Positions 20,001 through 23,152 of a DNA stretch of 23,152 nucleotides are shown here, piece by piece (the stretch's first letter is position 1; each line of letters starts with the position of its first letter). Under the pieces are notes generated by a model, which worked only from the letters and a program-made list of their open reading frames with translations, was not told the DNA's origin and searched no databases. The DNA is from Gonium pectorale. Its lineage: Eukaryota > Chlorophyta > Chlorophyceae > Chlamydomonadales > Volvocaceae. The DNA is taken from NCBI GenBank assembly GCA_001584585.1, contig LSYV01000048.1, positions 1,061,090 to 1,084,241 on the forward strand, written 5' to 3'. A program made the translations under genes and the position numbers.

Positions 20001-21108
20001 TCTCGAGCAGACACGACTCGAACCGGGTGGTGAACACGCTGCCGCCCGCATCCGAGCAAGCTGAGGCAGGGCAATGGACGAAAATGAACACGTGCTCCAT
20101 GAGGCCAAGCCGGCCAAGCCGTCATCATGCAAGCTTAAGCATGGGCTACATGCGAACCGTGCGTGTGCATTATTAGCATGGCGTCTGTGAGCCGGACATG
20201 CTAGAGCCTGCACAAAACCGCCGCAGGGTATGCATTCCTGCTGGTTCACAGCCCAGAGGAATCTTACCCCGGCACTTCTTGGCCTGATGGTCATAGTATG
20301 CGCCTTTGCTGCAGACGCAGGCGTACGCAGAGATGCCCAGAGATTCGCAAGTGGCGACGTCAGGGGTCGTCCCACACAGGCCCTCGAAGAGCTGGCACGG
20401 CCCTGCACGGCAGCCATGGCAGGGTTGGGTGTTGTTAGCGTGTGGAGGCGGGTGTGCATGGTACATGGCAAGCGCAAGCCAGGTCATAAATACCAGTGTT
20501 GCAATCAGTAAAGGCTCCCAACGGCACGGCGTATGTGGCCCCCAAGAGCGTACATGCCCCGCCGCCGCGCGCGCACCTGTGGACGTGGACTGCTGGAGGT
20601 TGCGGATGAAGGCTTGAAAGGTATCACCTGAACGAATCCATATATACATAGGGCGGCGATGTCTCTTTTTAATACAATTAACGTCGACTCCGCTGCTGCA
20701 TCTCGTTCGTGCACGCAGCCCGCACTCGGCAAAGCAAATTGGCGGTCAATACAAGAACAACACAACGCGCCCTCAGCAAATCCCATACAGCAGTACGCCC
20801 AATAGAGAAGCGCTGGTTCCAACGGCCAAGGCAAAGTCATGCATGCGCGCGCGCGCGTAAATCCAATAACCTTCTAAGATGTCATACTGCTGGCTTGATC
20901 TTGTTGGCGTGTAGGTTGGAGAGCTGCTGGTCCAGGGCTCAGCAGCAGCGCTGCCGCCGCCCTCGACGCTTACGACGCTCCCTGTCCACCGCGCCAGAGC
21001 CACATTACCTAGTGCGATAATAAAAGCGACCAGTGCAAAAAATGCTGAGGATTTGTGCGCCGTGAGGCCGCGACCGCACCTAGGCGCTGAGGAGCAACGT
21101 TGCAGCAT
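1362..21108 (-). CDS. Giant secreted multidomain protein (SP-EGF-WSC-PAN-EGFn-HYRn-jacalin-ricinB-SEA-like-HYR-EGF-PAN), 52 exons
   Basis: Probable extracellular adhesion or glycan-binding scaffold of about 2359 residues; no gene symbol recognised. Exons (high-low): 21108-20871, 20627-20577, 20402-20268, 20060-19842, 19589-19548, 19278-19196, 18829-18793, 18680-18600, 18394-18341, 18219-18097, 17904-17678, 17517-17436, 17211-17062, 16690-16615, 16313-16261, 16131-16027, 15644-15591, 15388-15251, 14972-14863, 14665-14629, 14377-14246, 13924-13841, 13458-13408, 13043-12897, 12571-12416, 12229-12095, 11833-11783, 11550-11521, 11318-11268, 11088-10766, 10500-10437, 10254-9916, 9726-9533, 9289-9123, 8895-8509, 8395-8328, 8157-8008, 7828-7647, 7373-7143, 6969-6758, 6537-6362, 6141-6091, 5853-5761, 5526-5316, 5032-4875, 4509-4433, 4330-4024, 3767-3595, 3011-2903, 2646-2497, 2021-1878, 1543-1362. 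Every junction has GT (one GC) and AG and keeps frame, and the lengths sum to 7080. A chain this consistent argues for one gene, though two fused models cannot be excluded without transcripts. Least certain are the exon 1 donor, exons 11-12, the last junction and the true 3' end. Confidence 0.8.
2497..2646 (-). other. Exon 50: EGF-like module 15
   Basis: A phase 1-1 exon of 150 nt: DPCANNPCATTYAPGAMC, SFAKDASSAYSCTCPTGTS, LLTPPGLRMACY. The first half departs from the PCG pattern of the main array (NPCATTYAPG). Splice sites are TTGCAG and GTGAGC. Confidence 0.8.
2903..3767 (-). other. Exons 48-49: HYR repeat 8 plus a short Cys segment
   Basis: Exon 48 (3767-3595) reads DTVKPVISAASSSLVVSDFA, LPVVTASDDF, SCDPPSGSLFAAGTTN. 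Exon 49 (3011-2903) continues VVCKALDGSGNYEIATIPVV, then GCPAGKYLLSGQCY. The CDPPSGSLF and VVCKALDGSGN motifs mark the repeat, and the two halves are again split by a phase-0 intron before VVC. The intron between them (3012-3594, 583 nt) is the longest in the 3' half; I see no further exon in it. Confidence 0.82.
4024..4509 (-). other. Exons 46-47: SEA-like module with RRHRRVLLQ motif
   Basis: Exon 46 (4509-4433) ends NLSTSTIWADSNGQ. Exon 47 (4330-4024) reads LNRESLEGFKAAFKDIVAD, VPITKSQVNILGSTVQGV, AVDFSDAVDYRRHRRVLLQ, VPVQLRFAVTWPIA. The pattern (a helix ending in 'aaFk..va', a strand 'V.I.ltS.', a basic RRxxLLQ stretch, then 'v.f.vt') recurs in secreted proteins of Chlamydomonas-type algae and resembles SEA-like folds. 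The basic run could be a processing site. I know the motif only by resemblance, so function is not assigned. Confidence 0.6.
4875..5853 (-). other. Exons 43-45: ricin B-type beta-trefoil lectin-like domain (residues ~1826-1979)
   Basis: Three exons (5853-5761, 5526-5316, 5032-4875) assemble three ~40-residue subdomains. Alpha: NQCLDATDGKCRPPAGS...CTRTAYQSFTFVP. Beta: GAYAVCSSAFGNARCVQAAS...GAPDQRFYARP. Gamma: PTKCLAVEGASDLGGAKVVL...PKEQLFVLPVD. Each has the CL/CV 'leading strand', a cysteine partner and a Q-x-F in place of the family Q-x-W (YQSF, DQRF, EQLF). Ricin-B folds bind galactose-type or other sugars; the replaced Trp leaves activity uncertain. Exon 44 must end at phase 2 (ACAGG|GTAAGG), otherwise the gamma repeat is lost. 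This is a lectin fold only: no ribosome-inactivating catalytic domain is present. Confidence 0.78.
6091..6537 (-). other. Exons 41 (3' part)-42: EGF-like module 14
   Basis: The last part of exon 41 (CSSPVSPCGGDGAYTSC, RNIGSYDF) joins exon 42 (6141-6091), which reads CACAIGYTQDGTGACT. The module bridges the HYR block and the ricin-type lectin. Exon 42 is 51 nt and phase 1-1, bounded by GTCCAG and GTAAGT. Confidence 0.7.
6362..6969 (-). other. Exons 40-41: end of HYR 6, HYR repeat 7, and start of EGF-like module 14
   Basis: Exon 40 (6969-6758) opens with TTAVTCSVDGYAASSSFKVT (end of repeat 6), then PAPPVFSEVPADVFVQSNT, FTVSATDALSGISSLECQPP. Exon 41 (6537-6362) continues FTFPLGVSSVTCTATDGVGQ, ASATFKVTV and passes into SPCSSPVSPCGGDGAYTSC. 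Repeat 7 is split in phase 2 at the PPSG motif instead of before V-x-C. Confidence 0.85.
7143..7828 (-). other. Exons 38-39: HYR repeat 5 and the first half of HYR repeat 6
   Basis: Exon 38 (7828-7647) reads PPTPPVFVPSVLPGVPVTA, FTVTDALSGPPMVVCEPP, SNSFFAIGTTE. Exon 39 (7373-7143, phase 0-0) completes repeat 5 with VKCTAVDRLQLSATATFNV and opens repeat 6: FADPTLALPADMTYEGI, FTCSPPSGSPFEVGK. One exon thus joins the end of one repeat to the start of the next. Confidence 0.85.
7460..7573. repeat. Two tandem copies of a 59-bp imperfect repeat
   Basis: Copies start at AAGGGCATCC (7460 and 7519) and both end in CAGTCGGC (7506-7513 and 7565-7572). They lie inside the intron between exons 38 and 39 and have diverged in the middle. 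Confidence 0.7.
8008..8395 (-). other. Exons 36-37: HYR repeat 4
   Basis: Exon 36 (8395-8328) reads SWDAAATLIVPDDITVEAPT, PDG. Exon 37 (8157-8008) reads VAVSYTVVATNDADFSCNPP, SGSTFTVKKTTVTCQIAG, ASDTFAVTVG. The repeat is complete, with CNPPSGSTF and VTC in one exon. Its intron falls earlier than in the other repeats, after PDG in phase 1. Confidence 0.85.
8509..8895 (-). other. Exon 35: jacalin-like (beta-prism) lectin domain (residues ~1340-1468)
   Basis: One 129-residue phase 2-2 exon: KVSITAGDFLNGIAVTYS, GAVGGSLGLSELGLEAGESI, TGVVVGYGSYISAIGLNTNR, and near the end ARLIAVKGSSVTTGSGVRL, QSLAFVW. This follows the jacalin-lectin layout: GG-x-G early, L-x-x-G-E-x-I-T-G-V, G-x-Y-I-x-x-I-x-L-x-T-N, then a late G-rich loop and a final L-x-F-x-W strand. 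Jacalin-type domains bind mannose- or galactose-type sugars; which sugar cannot be told here. It lies between HYR repeats 3 and 4. Confidence 0.78.
9123..9726 (-). other. Exons 33-34: HYR repeat 3, then the start of the jacalin-like domain
   Basis: Exon 33 (9726-9533) reads PTPPLFTSLVDVVVDAEDA, TVTCFPASGNKFAIGITV. Exon 34 (9289-9123) continues IACTAADSLGMKSTATFTIT and then, with no intron, CTWTSPLISGTAPSSAIT, PFDETTAASGGLYPIS. The PFDE and GG residues look like the first strand of a jacalin-type beta-prism. The intron between the HYR halves is phase 0; the intron leaving exon 34 is phase 2. Confidence 0.82.
9916..10254 (-). other. Exon 32: HYR repeat 2, single exon with an insertion
   Basis: A phase 1-1 exon of 339 nt carries a whole repeat: DTKPPSLEPIANMI, ATVACDGPANNFFEVGEP, then VVTCTATDGYGNKAVQSFTV. 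Between these lies an extra cysteine-containing insertion, CTTSGGTTADGTATCVQ, not seen in the other repeats. It is the only HYR of the eight without an internal intron. Confidence 0.85.
10437..11088 (-). other. Exons 30-31: EGF-like module 13 fused to HYR repeat 1
   Basis: Exon 30 (11088-10766) starts with NSCIGATNPCG...YSCGCPTGQAFDQLAKRC and runs without an intron into a hyalin repeat: DTTPPVVTVPTGIVVEAAD, ALGAIVLYTVTASD, CNPPSGSKFAITGSG. Exon 31 (10500-10437) completes it with VVCTASDSAKNTVTKSFRV. The HYR signature is present: TPP start, NPPSGS, then V-x-C-T-A-x-D-x-x-x-N and the SF-x-V end. HYR repeats are Ig-like extracellular adhesion modules. The internal intron is phase 0 just before VVC. 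Confidence 0.88.
11268..11833 (-). other. Exons 27-29: EGF-like module 12, spread over three exons
   Basis: Exon 27 (11833-11783) reads STCNPNPCGPTGAYTR. Exon 28 (11550-11521, only 30 nt) reads NLMADNDFT. Exon 29 (11318-11268) reads TCSRRYYYSETAKTCLR. Both internal introns cut a Cys codon as T|GC, so two cysteines of the module exist only after splicing. The 30-nt exon has good sites (CGTGCAG acceptor, GTAAGT donor) and is needed to supply the third cysteine and its loop. Confidence 0.72.
12095..12229 (-). other. Exon 26: EGF-like module 11
   Basis: A phase 1-1 exon of 135 nt: NPCTKDGASPCGAAGTFTSC, VPKSSTGYTCACAPGYFF, NGVTCQ. It shares PCGAAGTF with module 5, a likely recent duplicate. The sequence is strongly GC-ending in third codon positions. 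Confidence 0.82.
12416..12571 (-). other. Exon 25: EGF-like module 10
   Basis: A phase 1-1 exon of 156 nt: GSDASGACANSPCGDAAAF, SRCTPMGSVTPSYVCACNTP, AYLFDGTEGKCLG. The centre is CAC rather than CTC, and a Thr-Pro insertion precedes the aromatic strand. Confidence 0.8.
12762..12776 (-). other. Candidate 15-nt microexon (not counted in the 52)
   Basis: A 15-base segment is bounded by a very good acceptor (T-rich tract then GCGGCAG) and a consensus donor (ATAG|GTGAGC). It is phase 1-1, so inclusion would add RDIQI to the linker before EGF-like module 10 without changing frame. It sits alone in the intron between exons 24 and 25. Chance pairing of two good sites is possible. Confidence 0.4.
12897..13043 (-). 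other. Exon 24: EGF-like module 9
   Basis: A phase 1-1 exon of 147 nt: DLCAAAQSPCGPSEAFSKC, ALSATSATEVLGYKCTC, RPGFNFQDGTCV. The last part is shorter than in the neighbours, with no 'KxC' ending. The exon ends at TAC|GTGAGT. Confidence 0.8.
13408..13924 (-). other. Exons 22-23: EGF-like module 8, intron inside a cysteine codon
   Basis: Exon 22 (13924-13841) reads NPCFDPAVCGGPDKAASC, NPFNSTTYT plus T. Exon 23 (13458-13408) starts GC and reads TCKSGFYFDAVTKTCKG. The T|GC split falls at the same cysteine as in module 4. The second halves of modules 4 and 8 are near copies (TCKPGYFFDALGTKIC and TCKSGFYFDAVTKTC). Confidence 0.78.
14246..14377 (-). other. Exon 21: EGF-like module 7
   Basis: A phase 1-1 exon of 132 nt: SACNRGATNPCGDIGVC, TPLSATTYSCTCPSSYVMD, IFTKTCQ. 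The first half (CNRGATNPCG) is very like that of modules 4 and 13 (CVNGATKPCG, CIGATNPCG), suggesting duplication within the array. Confidence 0.82.
14629..14972 (-). other. Exons 19-20: EGF-like module 6, joined by a GC-AG intron
   Basis: Exon 19 (14972-14863) reads DLCAVVPSPCGANPNMFDSC, TRTAAPPSYTCGCSNG. Exon 20 (14665-14629) reads YFFDSQKKMTCVS. The only donor that keeps both halves in frame is GGG|GCAAGT, a GC-type donor with otherwise consensus bases; the acceptor is ACCGAAG. The join gives CGCSNGYFFD, matching the C-x-C-x-x-G-Y-F-F-D core of its neighbours. Reading through instead would put a stop within about twenty codons. Confidence 0.72.
15251..15388 (-). other. Exon 18: EGF-like module 5
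   Basis: A single phase 1-1 exon: NPCAAATSPCGAAGTFSAC, SPLSVTDVKCTCAAGFAYD, TTTKKCIR. It is a complete, unsplit unit, next to a C-rich polypyrimidine stretch in the intron just upstream (15491-15518 on the + strand). Confidence 0.82.
15491..15518 (+). repeat. G-rich tract, (GGGA)n, potential G-quadruplex
   Basis: Seven G, then A and repeated GGGA units give at least five runs of three or more G separated by single A. It lies in the intron between exons 17 and 18. The G run is on the template strand of the large gene, so the pre-mRNA carries the C/U-rich complement. Confidence 0.8.
15591..16131 (-). other. Exons 16-17: EGF-like module 4, intron inside a cysteine codon
   Basis: Exon 16 (16131-16027) encodes NLCVNGATKPCGANALSC, NPLSVNTGGTFVPDYS and the first T of a Cys codon. 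Exon 17 (15644-15591) starts with GC and reads TCKPGYFFDALGTKICQ. The intron therefore cuts T|GC of the fourth module cysteine, as in three other introns of this gene. Confidence 0.78.
16261..16690 (-). other. Exons 14-15: EGF-like module 3, split by a phase-2 intron
   Basis: Exon 14 (16690-16615) gives ANCATGSQPCGTGGTCTNIN, SMAY. Exon 15 (16313-16261) gives CTCKRAFFFDPQSKTCLG. The join builds an Asn codon (AA|C) just before the CTC centre. This is the only EGF-like split here in phase 2. Confidence 0.75.
16969..16994. repeat. (AC)13 microsatellite
   Basis: Thirteen AC units, with more imperfect CA-rich sequence on either side (16940-17061). It lies in the intron between exons 13 and 14, near the donor end; the transcript would carry a UG run. 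Confidence 0.95.
17062..17211 (-). other. Exon 13: EGF-like module 2
   Basis: A symmetric phase 1-1 exon of 150 nt: VCGLLSPCGEAGSFTSC, an unusually long loop (TPGTENGKPSWTSW), then SCTCAAGFYFDATLKKCSG. This is the first of a tandem EGF array in which most units share C-x(5-8)-PCG-x-x-x-x-F-x-x-C ... C-T-C-x-x-G-[FY]-x-[FY]-D-x-x-x-K-x-C. This unit has the longest insertion between cysteines 3 and 4. Confidence 0.8.
17436..17904 (-). other. Exons 11-12: PAN/apple-like unit 2 (residues ~355-457), with two possible splice forms
   Basis: Exon 11 reads SWDTQGTLVSSQKV, then ATCKDLCTGLGWSCTHFTFA and NCFLKVG, a PAN/apple-type cysteine pattern (C-x3-C-x6-C-x2-F ... C-F). Two ends are possible. Ending at 17678 (GTACGT donor, phase 0) leads into exon 12 (17517-17436), which reads SNLLRGSYSTTRMDFGVE, TCAKVAAKPG and returns to phase 1. 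Ending at 17653 (GTGCGT donor, phase 1) skips exon 12 and joins exon 13 directly. Both keep the downstream frame. I prefer inclusion because exon 12 has good splice sites and a protein-like, GC-ending codon pattern. Confidence 0.55.
18097..18680 (-). other. Exons 8-10: PAN/apple-like cysteine-rich unit 1 (residues ~269-354)
   Basis: Exon 8 (18680-18600) carries YMAVCTSG and a small-residue helix-like stretch. Exon 9 (18394-18341) reads ECRRRCAVRSTCTFIVYKG, and exon 10 (18219-18097) gives STCYYRSSFLVG, a Ser/Gly linker, then VCPVRPTDDNYLCV. The C..xC(x4-5)CtfivYk...CyyrssF pattern resembles PAN/apple domains, which in these algae also appear as short divergent units. All three exons are phase 1-1. 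The assignment rests on cysteine spacing and the aromatic 'CTFIVYK' strand, so it is weaker than the WSC call. Confidence 0.55.
18793..20060 (-). other. Exons 4-7: WSC carbohydrate-binding domain (residues ~142-268)
   Basis: Four exons (20060-19842, 19589-19548, 19278-19196, 18829-18793) join in frame into a WSC domain. The hallmark order is present: GCYGDTEDRN at the start, LTLESCAALAVDAG in the middle (WSC '..esCa..C...g'), then SLFGTQNNWCFGG (family FG-x-Q...eCwCG), GCQIACGGNNNQ, and the terminal CGGSLQNSVYSF. WSC domains are cysteine-rich extracellular modules thought to bind glycans. The two middle exons are very short (42 and 83 nt) and easy for gene finders to miss. The phase chain is 1-1-1-0-1. 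The first exon also carries an extra cysteine pair before the core (ACSDAGGSVFTTRFESCLL). Confidence 0.85.
20268..20402 (-). other. Exon 3: EGF-like module 1 (residues ~97-141)
   Basis: A symmetric phase 1-1 exon encodes one six-cysteine unit: CQLFEGLCGTTPDVATC, then the C-x-C centre (YACVCSKGAYYD) and a final Cys (HQAKKC). The pattern C-x6-C-x8-C ... CxC-x(n)-C matches the other EGF-like modules of this gene. No Asp/Asn-rich calcium-binding motif is evident at its start. It separates the N-terminal linker from the WSC domain. Confidence 0.75.
20577..21108 (-). other. Exons 1-2: start codon, signal peptide and N-terminal linker
   Basis: Translation starts at the ATG at 21106-21108, the first Met after an in-frame stop (TAA at 21151-21153). 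A basic N-region (residues 1-19) is followed by a hydrophobic core, SSAFFALVAFIIALGNVALA, with a plausible signal-peptidase site after ALA at residue 39. A short Ser/Thr/Pro/Gly-rich linker follows. Exon 2 (20577-20627, 51 nt) adds GDTFQAFIRNLQQSTST between a clean CAG acceptor and a GTGCGC donor. The exon 1 donor used here (GAAG|GTTATT at 20870) is weak but gives the phase 1 that exons 2 and 3 require. A stronger in-frame GTAAGC donor with its exon end at 20974 is phase 0 and would break the next EGF module. A signal anchor is an alternative to a cleaved peptide. Confidence 0.65.
20841..20858. repeat. Alternating purine-pyrimidine (GC)n stretch
   Basis: GCATGCGCGCGCGCGCGT, eighteen strictly alternating bases, about 12 nt into intron 1 from the exon 1 donor. 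Such sequence can adopt Z-DNA. Confidence 0.75.
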
Positions 21109-21270
21109 TATTGTTATAATAGTGATAGTTGCGTGTGAGCTGATGCTGCTTTATGCACCGGGTCCGCACGTTTGGGGTCCCCCGTGCCAGAAAAGCCTCG
21201 TATCTAACGGGCATTCCCGTATGCAGCTCGTTAATTCGTAGCCGTTGAAGGAACACACTTATAGCAATAG
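21109..21270 (-). promoter_or_regulatory. Putative 5' UTR and TATA-like element of the large gene
   Basis: Upstream of the start codon an in-frame TAA (21151-21153) closes the frame. A TATA-like GCTATAAGTG (about 21256-21265, minus strand) lies roughly 150 nt before the ATG. This is a pattern match only. Confidence 0.25.
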
Positions 21271-22737
21271 AGGAGTGCAACTGGGGAGTGCGTGGTCGAC
21301 CGTCATGCGCTCTTGCAGGACAGCTCAGCTGCTGAAACTACTACGGTTGGTACGGAGCGGAGGGTGCGGCATCTTCGCGCAGCAATTTTCTGCATAGAAC
21401 TGCGTATTTGACCAGCTTTGGTGGTTAGGCTGAGAGGTGAAGCCAGCAATAATGACCATACATTATTAAGCTCTCGCAGTCCCGCTTTAGCAGTGATGCA
21501 ACGAGTTTGTTATAGCGGAGAAGGTTTTTAATCATTTTATTCATGTCAGTCGAAGCGGCCTCTCCGTCGCCATGCATGCGGCCACCCTAAACTTGCTTGC
21601 TCGTTGGTACGGAACGCGGCCTTTGGATTCCTGCTGCTTACGGTGCTGCTGGGCTGCGCAATTGAATACCCTTAGTGGTATATAATAATTACTTATTGAA
21701 ATGCCGGTTGTGTTACCGGTGTATTGTACTGCTGTCGAGGCAGTCACCTTGCATTAAGCCCATACTTGTAATGCGTATATTTACGTTATGAAGCACAGAA
21801 GTGGGATGGGCGTTGTATTCGCTAAAACCAAGCATATTTTGTCGTATGCAGGCACGTTTGGGCAATCTCTCACCAAGCATGCTTTGAAGGTAATAGATAA
21901 AAGGTGGCTTACTCGTGGTAGTCCTTGGTAGGTGCACGGCCATGCTGAGCACGCCGAGCATGCACAATGAACGGCCCTGGTCAAAACCGCATTTGGACGT
22001 CGTGGTGTTAGTCACTGCACTACCAAACCCAGAGGACGCGAGGCAACGGCTGGCCCAGGCACATCGGCGTGACAACTAAATGTTGGAGTTCTTAGCAAGT
22101 CTATTTGGAAAGGCAAACTGTCACAGGGCGTGCAGCGGCGACCTGCGCCGCTGACTGCAATTTCAGGGGTCAGTGACTCATGGGCACAGTGAGGCCCGGC
22201 ACAACTGTGGCCGTGCTGTCCTCACGGGCCATCAGTTGCCCTACATGTAAAGCGGCTTGGACTGCACACGCATAGTTGCATGCCTTACATAGAACCGCTT
22301 CACAGGAATTTGTCGGCGTGTGGGGGATCTCGGAAACACGCACTGTGGGCAAGGGGCAAGTCGGACCTGCCTGCCTGCAATGCACGTGAGCCACGAGTGG
22401 CCTACTAAGTTGCAAGCTTGACGAACGCTACTCCGTAAGTATCGAGATGTGCGCTTTGCATAGGCGCAACAAACGGCTTTCCAAACGGACGTGTTGTGAT
22501 TCTGCACGCATTTCCTCAAGGGCTGTCACTCTATCTCAAACCCCTCCAGTTTCCAATCGTTTTTGTCCCGCCTTGCAGCCCAATGCCCACAAAACTCAGC
22601 AGGGGCTCTGGGCTGTATCTGTTTTAAACCATAAAGGGGCCGTGTCATCTAACATTTCCGCAGGCCATTGGCTCCAGCTGCTTAAGGAGCTGCAGGGCGG
22701 GTGGGGTTTATTTTGTGAGGGGGGTGGTGGATGCTGA
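21271..22737. other. No supported gene
   Basis: This stretch upstream of the large gene is more AT-rich in parts (for example 21675-21700) than the gene. Scattered short ORFs show no recognisable family, no cysteine or repeat pattern and no convincing splice-site pairs. TGTAA occurs on the + strand near 21766 and 22245, without a coding region that would use it. Confidence 0.5.
22133..22153. repeat. Perfect 8-bp inverted repeat with 5-nt loop
   Basis: CAGCGGCG and CGCCGCTG flank ACCTG. It is in the gene-free upstream region; no role is evident. Confidence 0.6.
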
Positions 22738-23152
22738 CCGTGTCCCAGGCACCACATAGCACCGAAAGCGGGCACATTCGTGGTCCATGCGTCAGGCATG
22801 CGTCATCAAATTTCCCACATGCACTTTATAATGATGTGTGCGCTCACGTCTTCTGGCAAACCCCATAGCCGACTCCTGAAGCGCTGTTCATGGCTGCGAG
22901 CAAGAGGGCTACGCAAGAGGGGGGCTTTCCGCGCATGGCGCAAAGGCATCCGCCAGGGAGTCGAAAACGAATTCAGCCTAAACAAGCCTGAAAAACACAT
23001 TCCAGCCGACCCTTGGGCCGCTCCTCCCTCCACGGCGACAGGCGACATGCGTGCACTTTGGCGCGGCACAGCGTCGCACACACGTGGCCAGCCAGTGCGC
23101 TTGAAGTTTCTGCGGACCCTACACACATTCTGGAGCAAAGGGAGGACGGTGC
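22738..23152 (+). CDS. Unidentified open frame running off the right edge
   Basis: Frame 1 on the + strand has no stop from 22738 to the last base (138 codons). The first Met codons are at 22798 and 22819. The part after 22831 is basic and Trp/Arg-rich: RLLKRCSWLRARGLRKRG, AFRAWRKGIRQGVENEF, and near the edge RLKFLRTLHTFWSKGR. I do not recognise a family. The minus strand also has a 110-codon frame (22806-23138), so the coding strand is unsure. It could be the start of a gene, an exon, or transposon remnant. Confidence 0.25.

Noticed and set aside
21713..22075. 120-codon minus-strand frame upstream of the large gene
   Set aside because: No family, mixed codon use, no splice context, and no link in phase to exon 1.
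22447..22737. 96-codon + strand frame
   Set aside because: Low complexity at its end (GGWGLFCEGGGGC), no recognisable domain and no regulatory context.
1..23152. CRISPR array, bacterial operon, tRNA or rRNA genes
   Set aside because: No regularly spaced direct repeats, no Shine-Dalgarno-linked gene runs and no tRNA/rRNA-like folds seen; the intron-rich gene shows the DNA is eukaryotic nuclear.

Overview
The window looks like nuclear DNA of a green alga in the volvocine / Chlamydomonadales group. It is GC-rich. The main gene is cut by many short introns, mostly with GTGAGT, GTAAGT or GTGCGT donors, and a TGTAA polyadenylation-type signal follows the retroelement ORF. Most of the protein families seen (WSC, PAN/apple, HYR, EGF-like, an RR..LLQ module) are common in secreted and cell-surface proteins of these algae. 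The organism is inferred; no marker gene names it.

Layout: (1) 1-1305, + strand: the 3' end of a LINE-type retrotransposon ORF2 (end of the reverse transcriptase plus a CCHC zinc knuckle), broken by two frameshifts. (2) 1362-21108, - strand: one very large gene. I traced 52 exons by hand. Splice phase is kept across all 51 introns, 37 of them phase 1. The joined reading frame is 7080 nt, about 2359 residues. (3) 21109-22737: no supported gene. (4) 22738-23152, + strand: an open frame running off the window, unidentified.

The large gene encodes a secreted or surface multidomain protein. From N to C it has a signal peptide, an EGF-like module, a WSC domain, two PAN/apple-like cysteine units, twelve more EGF-like modules, three HYR repeats, a jacalin-like beta-prism lectin, four more HYR repeats, an EGF-like module, a ricin-B-type beta-trefoil with three Q-x-F motifs, a SEA-like module carrying an RRHRRVLLQ motif, an eighth HYR, an EGF-like module and a C-terminal PAN/apple domain. 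Together these suggest an extracellular adhesion or glycan-binding scaffold, for example of extracellular matrix, cell wall or flagellar surface. That role is inferred from the families.

Points of note: the domain combination; a conserved phase-0 intron inside five of the eight HYR repeats; introns that cut the first base of cysteine codons inside EGF modules; a GC-AG intron; a candidate 15-nt microexon; and a 3' end that stops just short of the LINE, with a strong unused donor and no TGTAA downstream, so the gene may be truncated or may continue outside the window.
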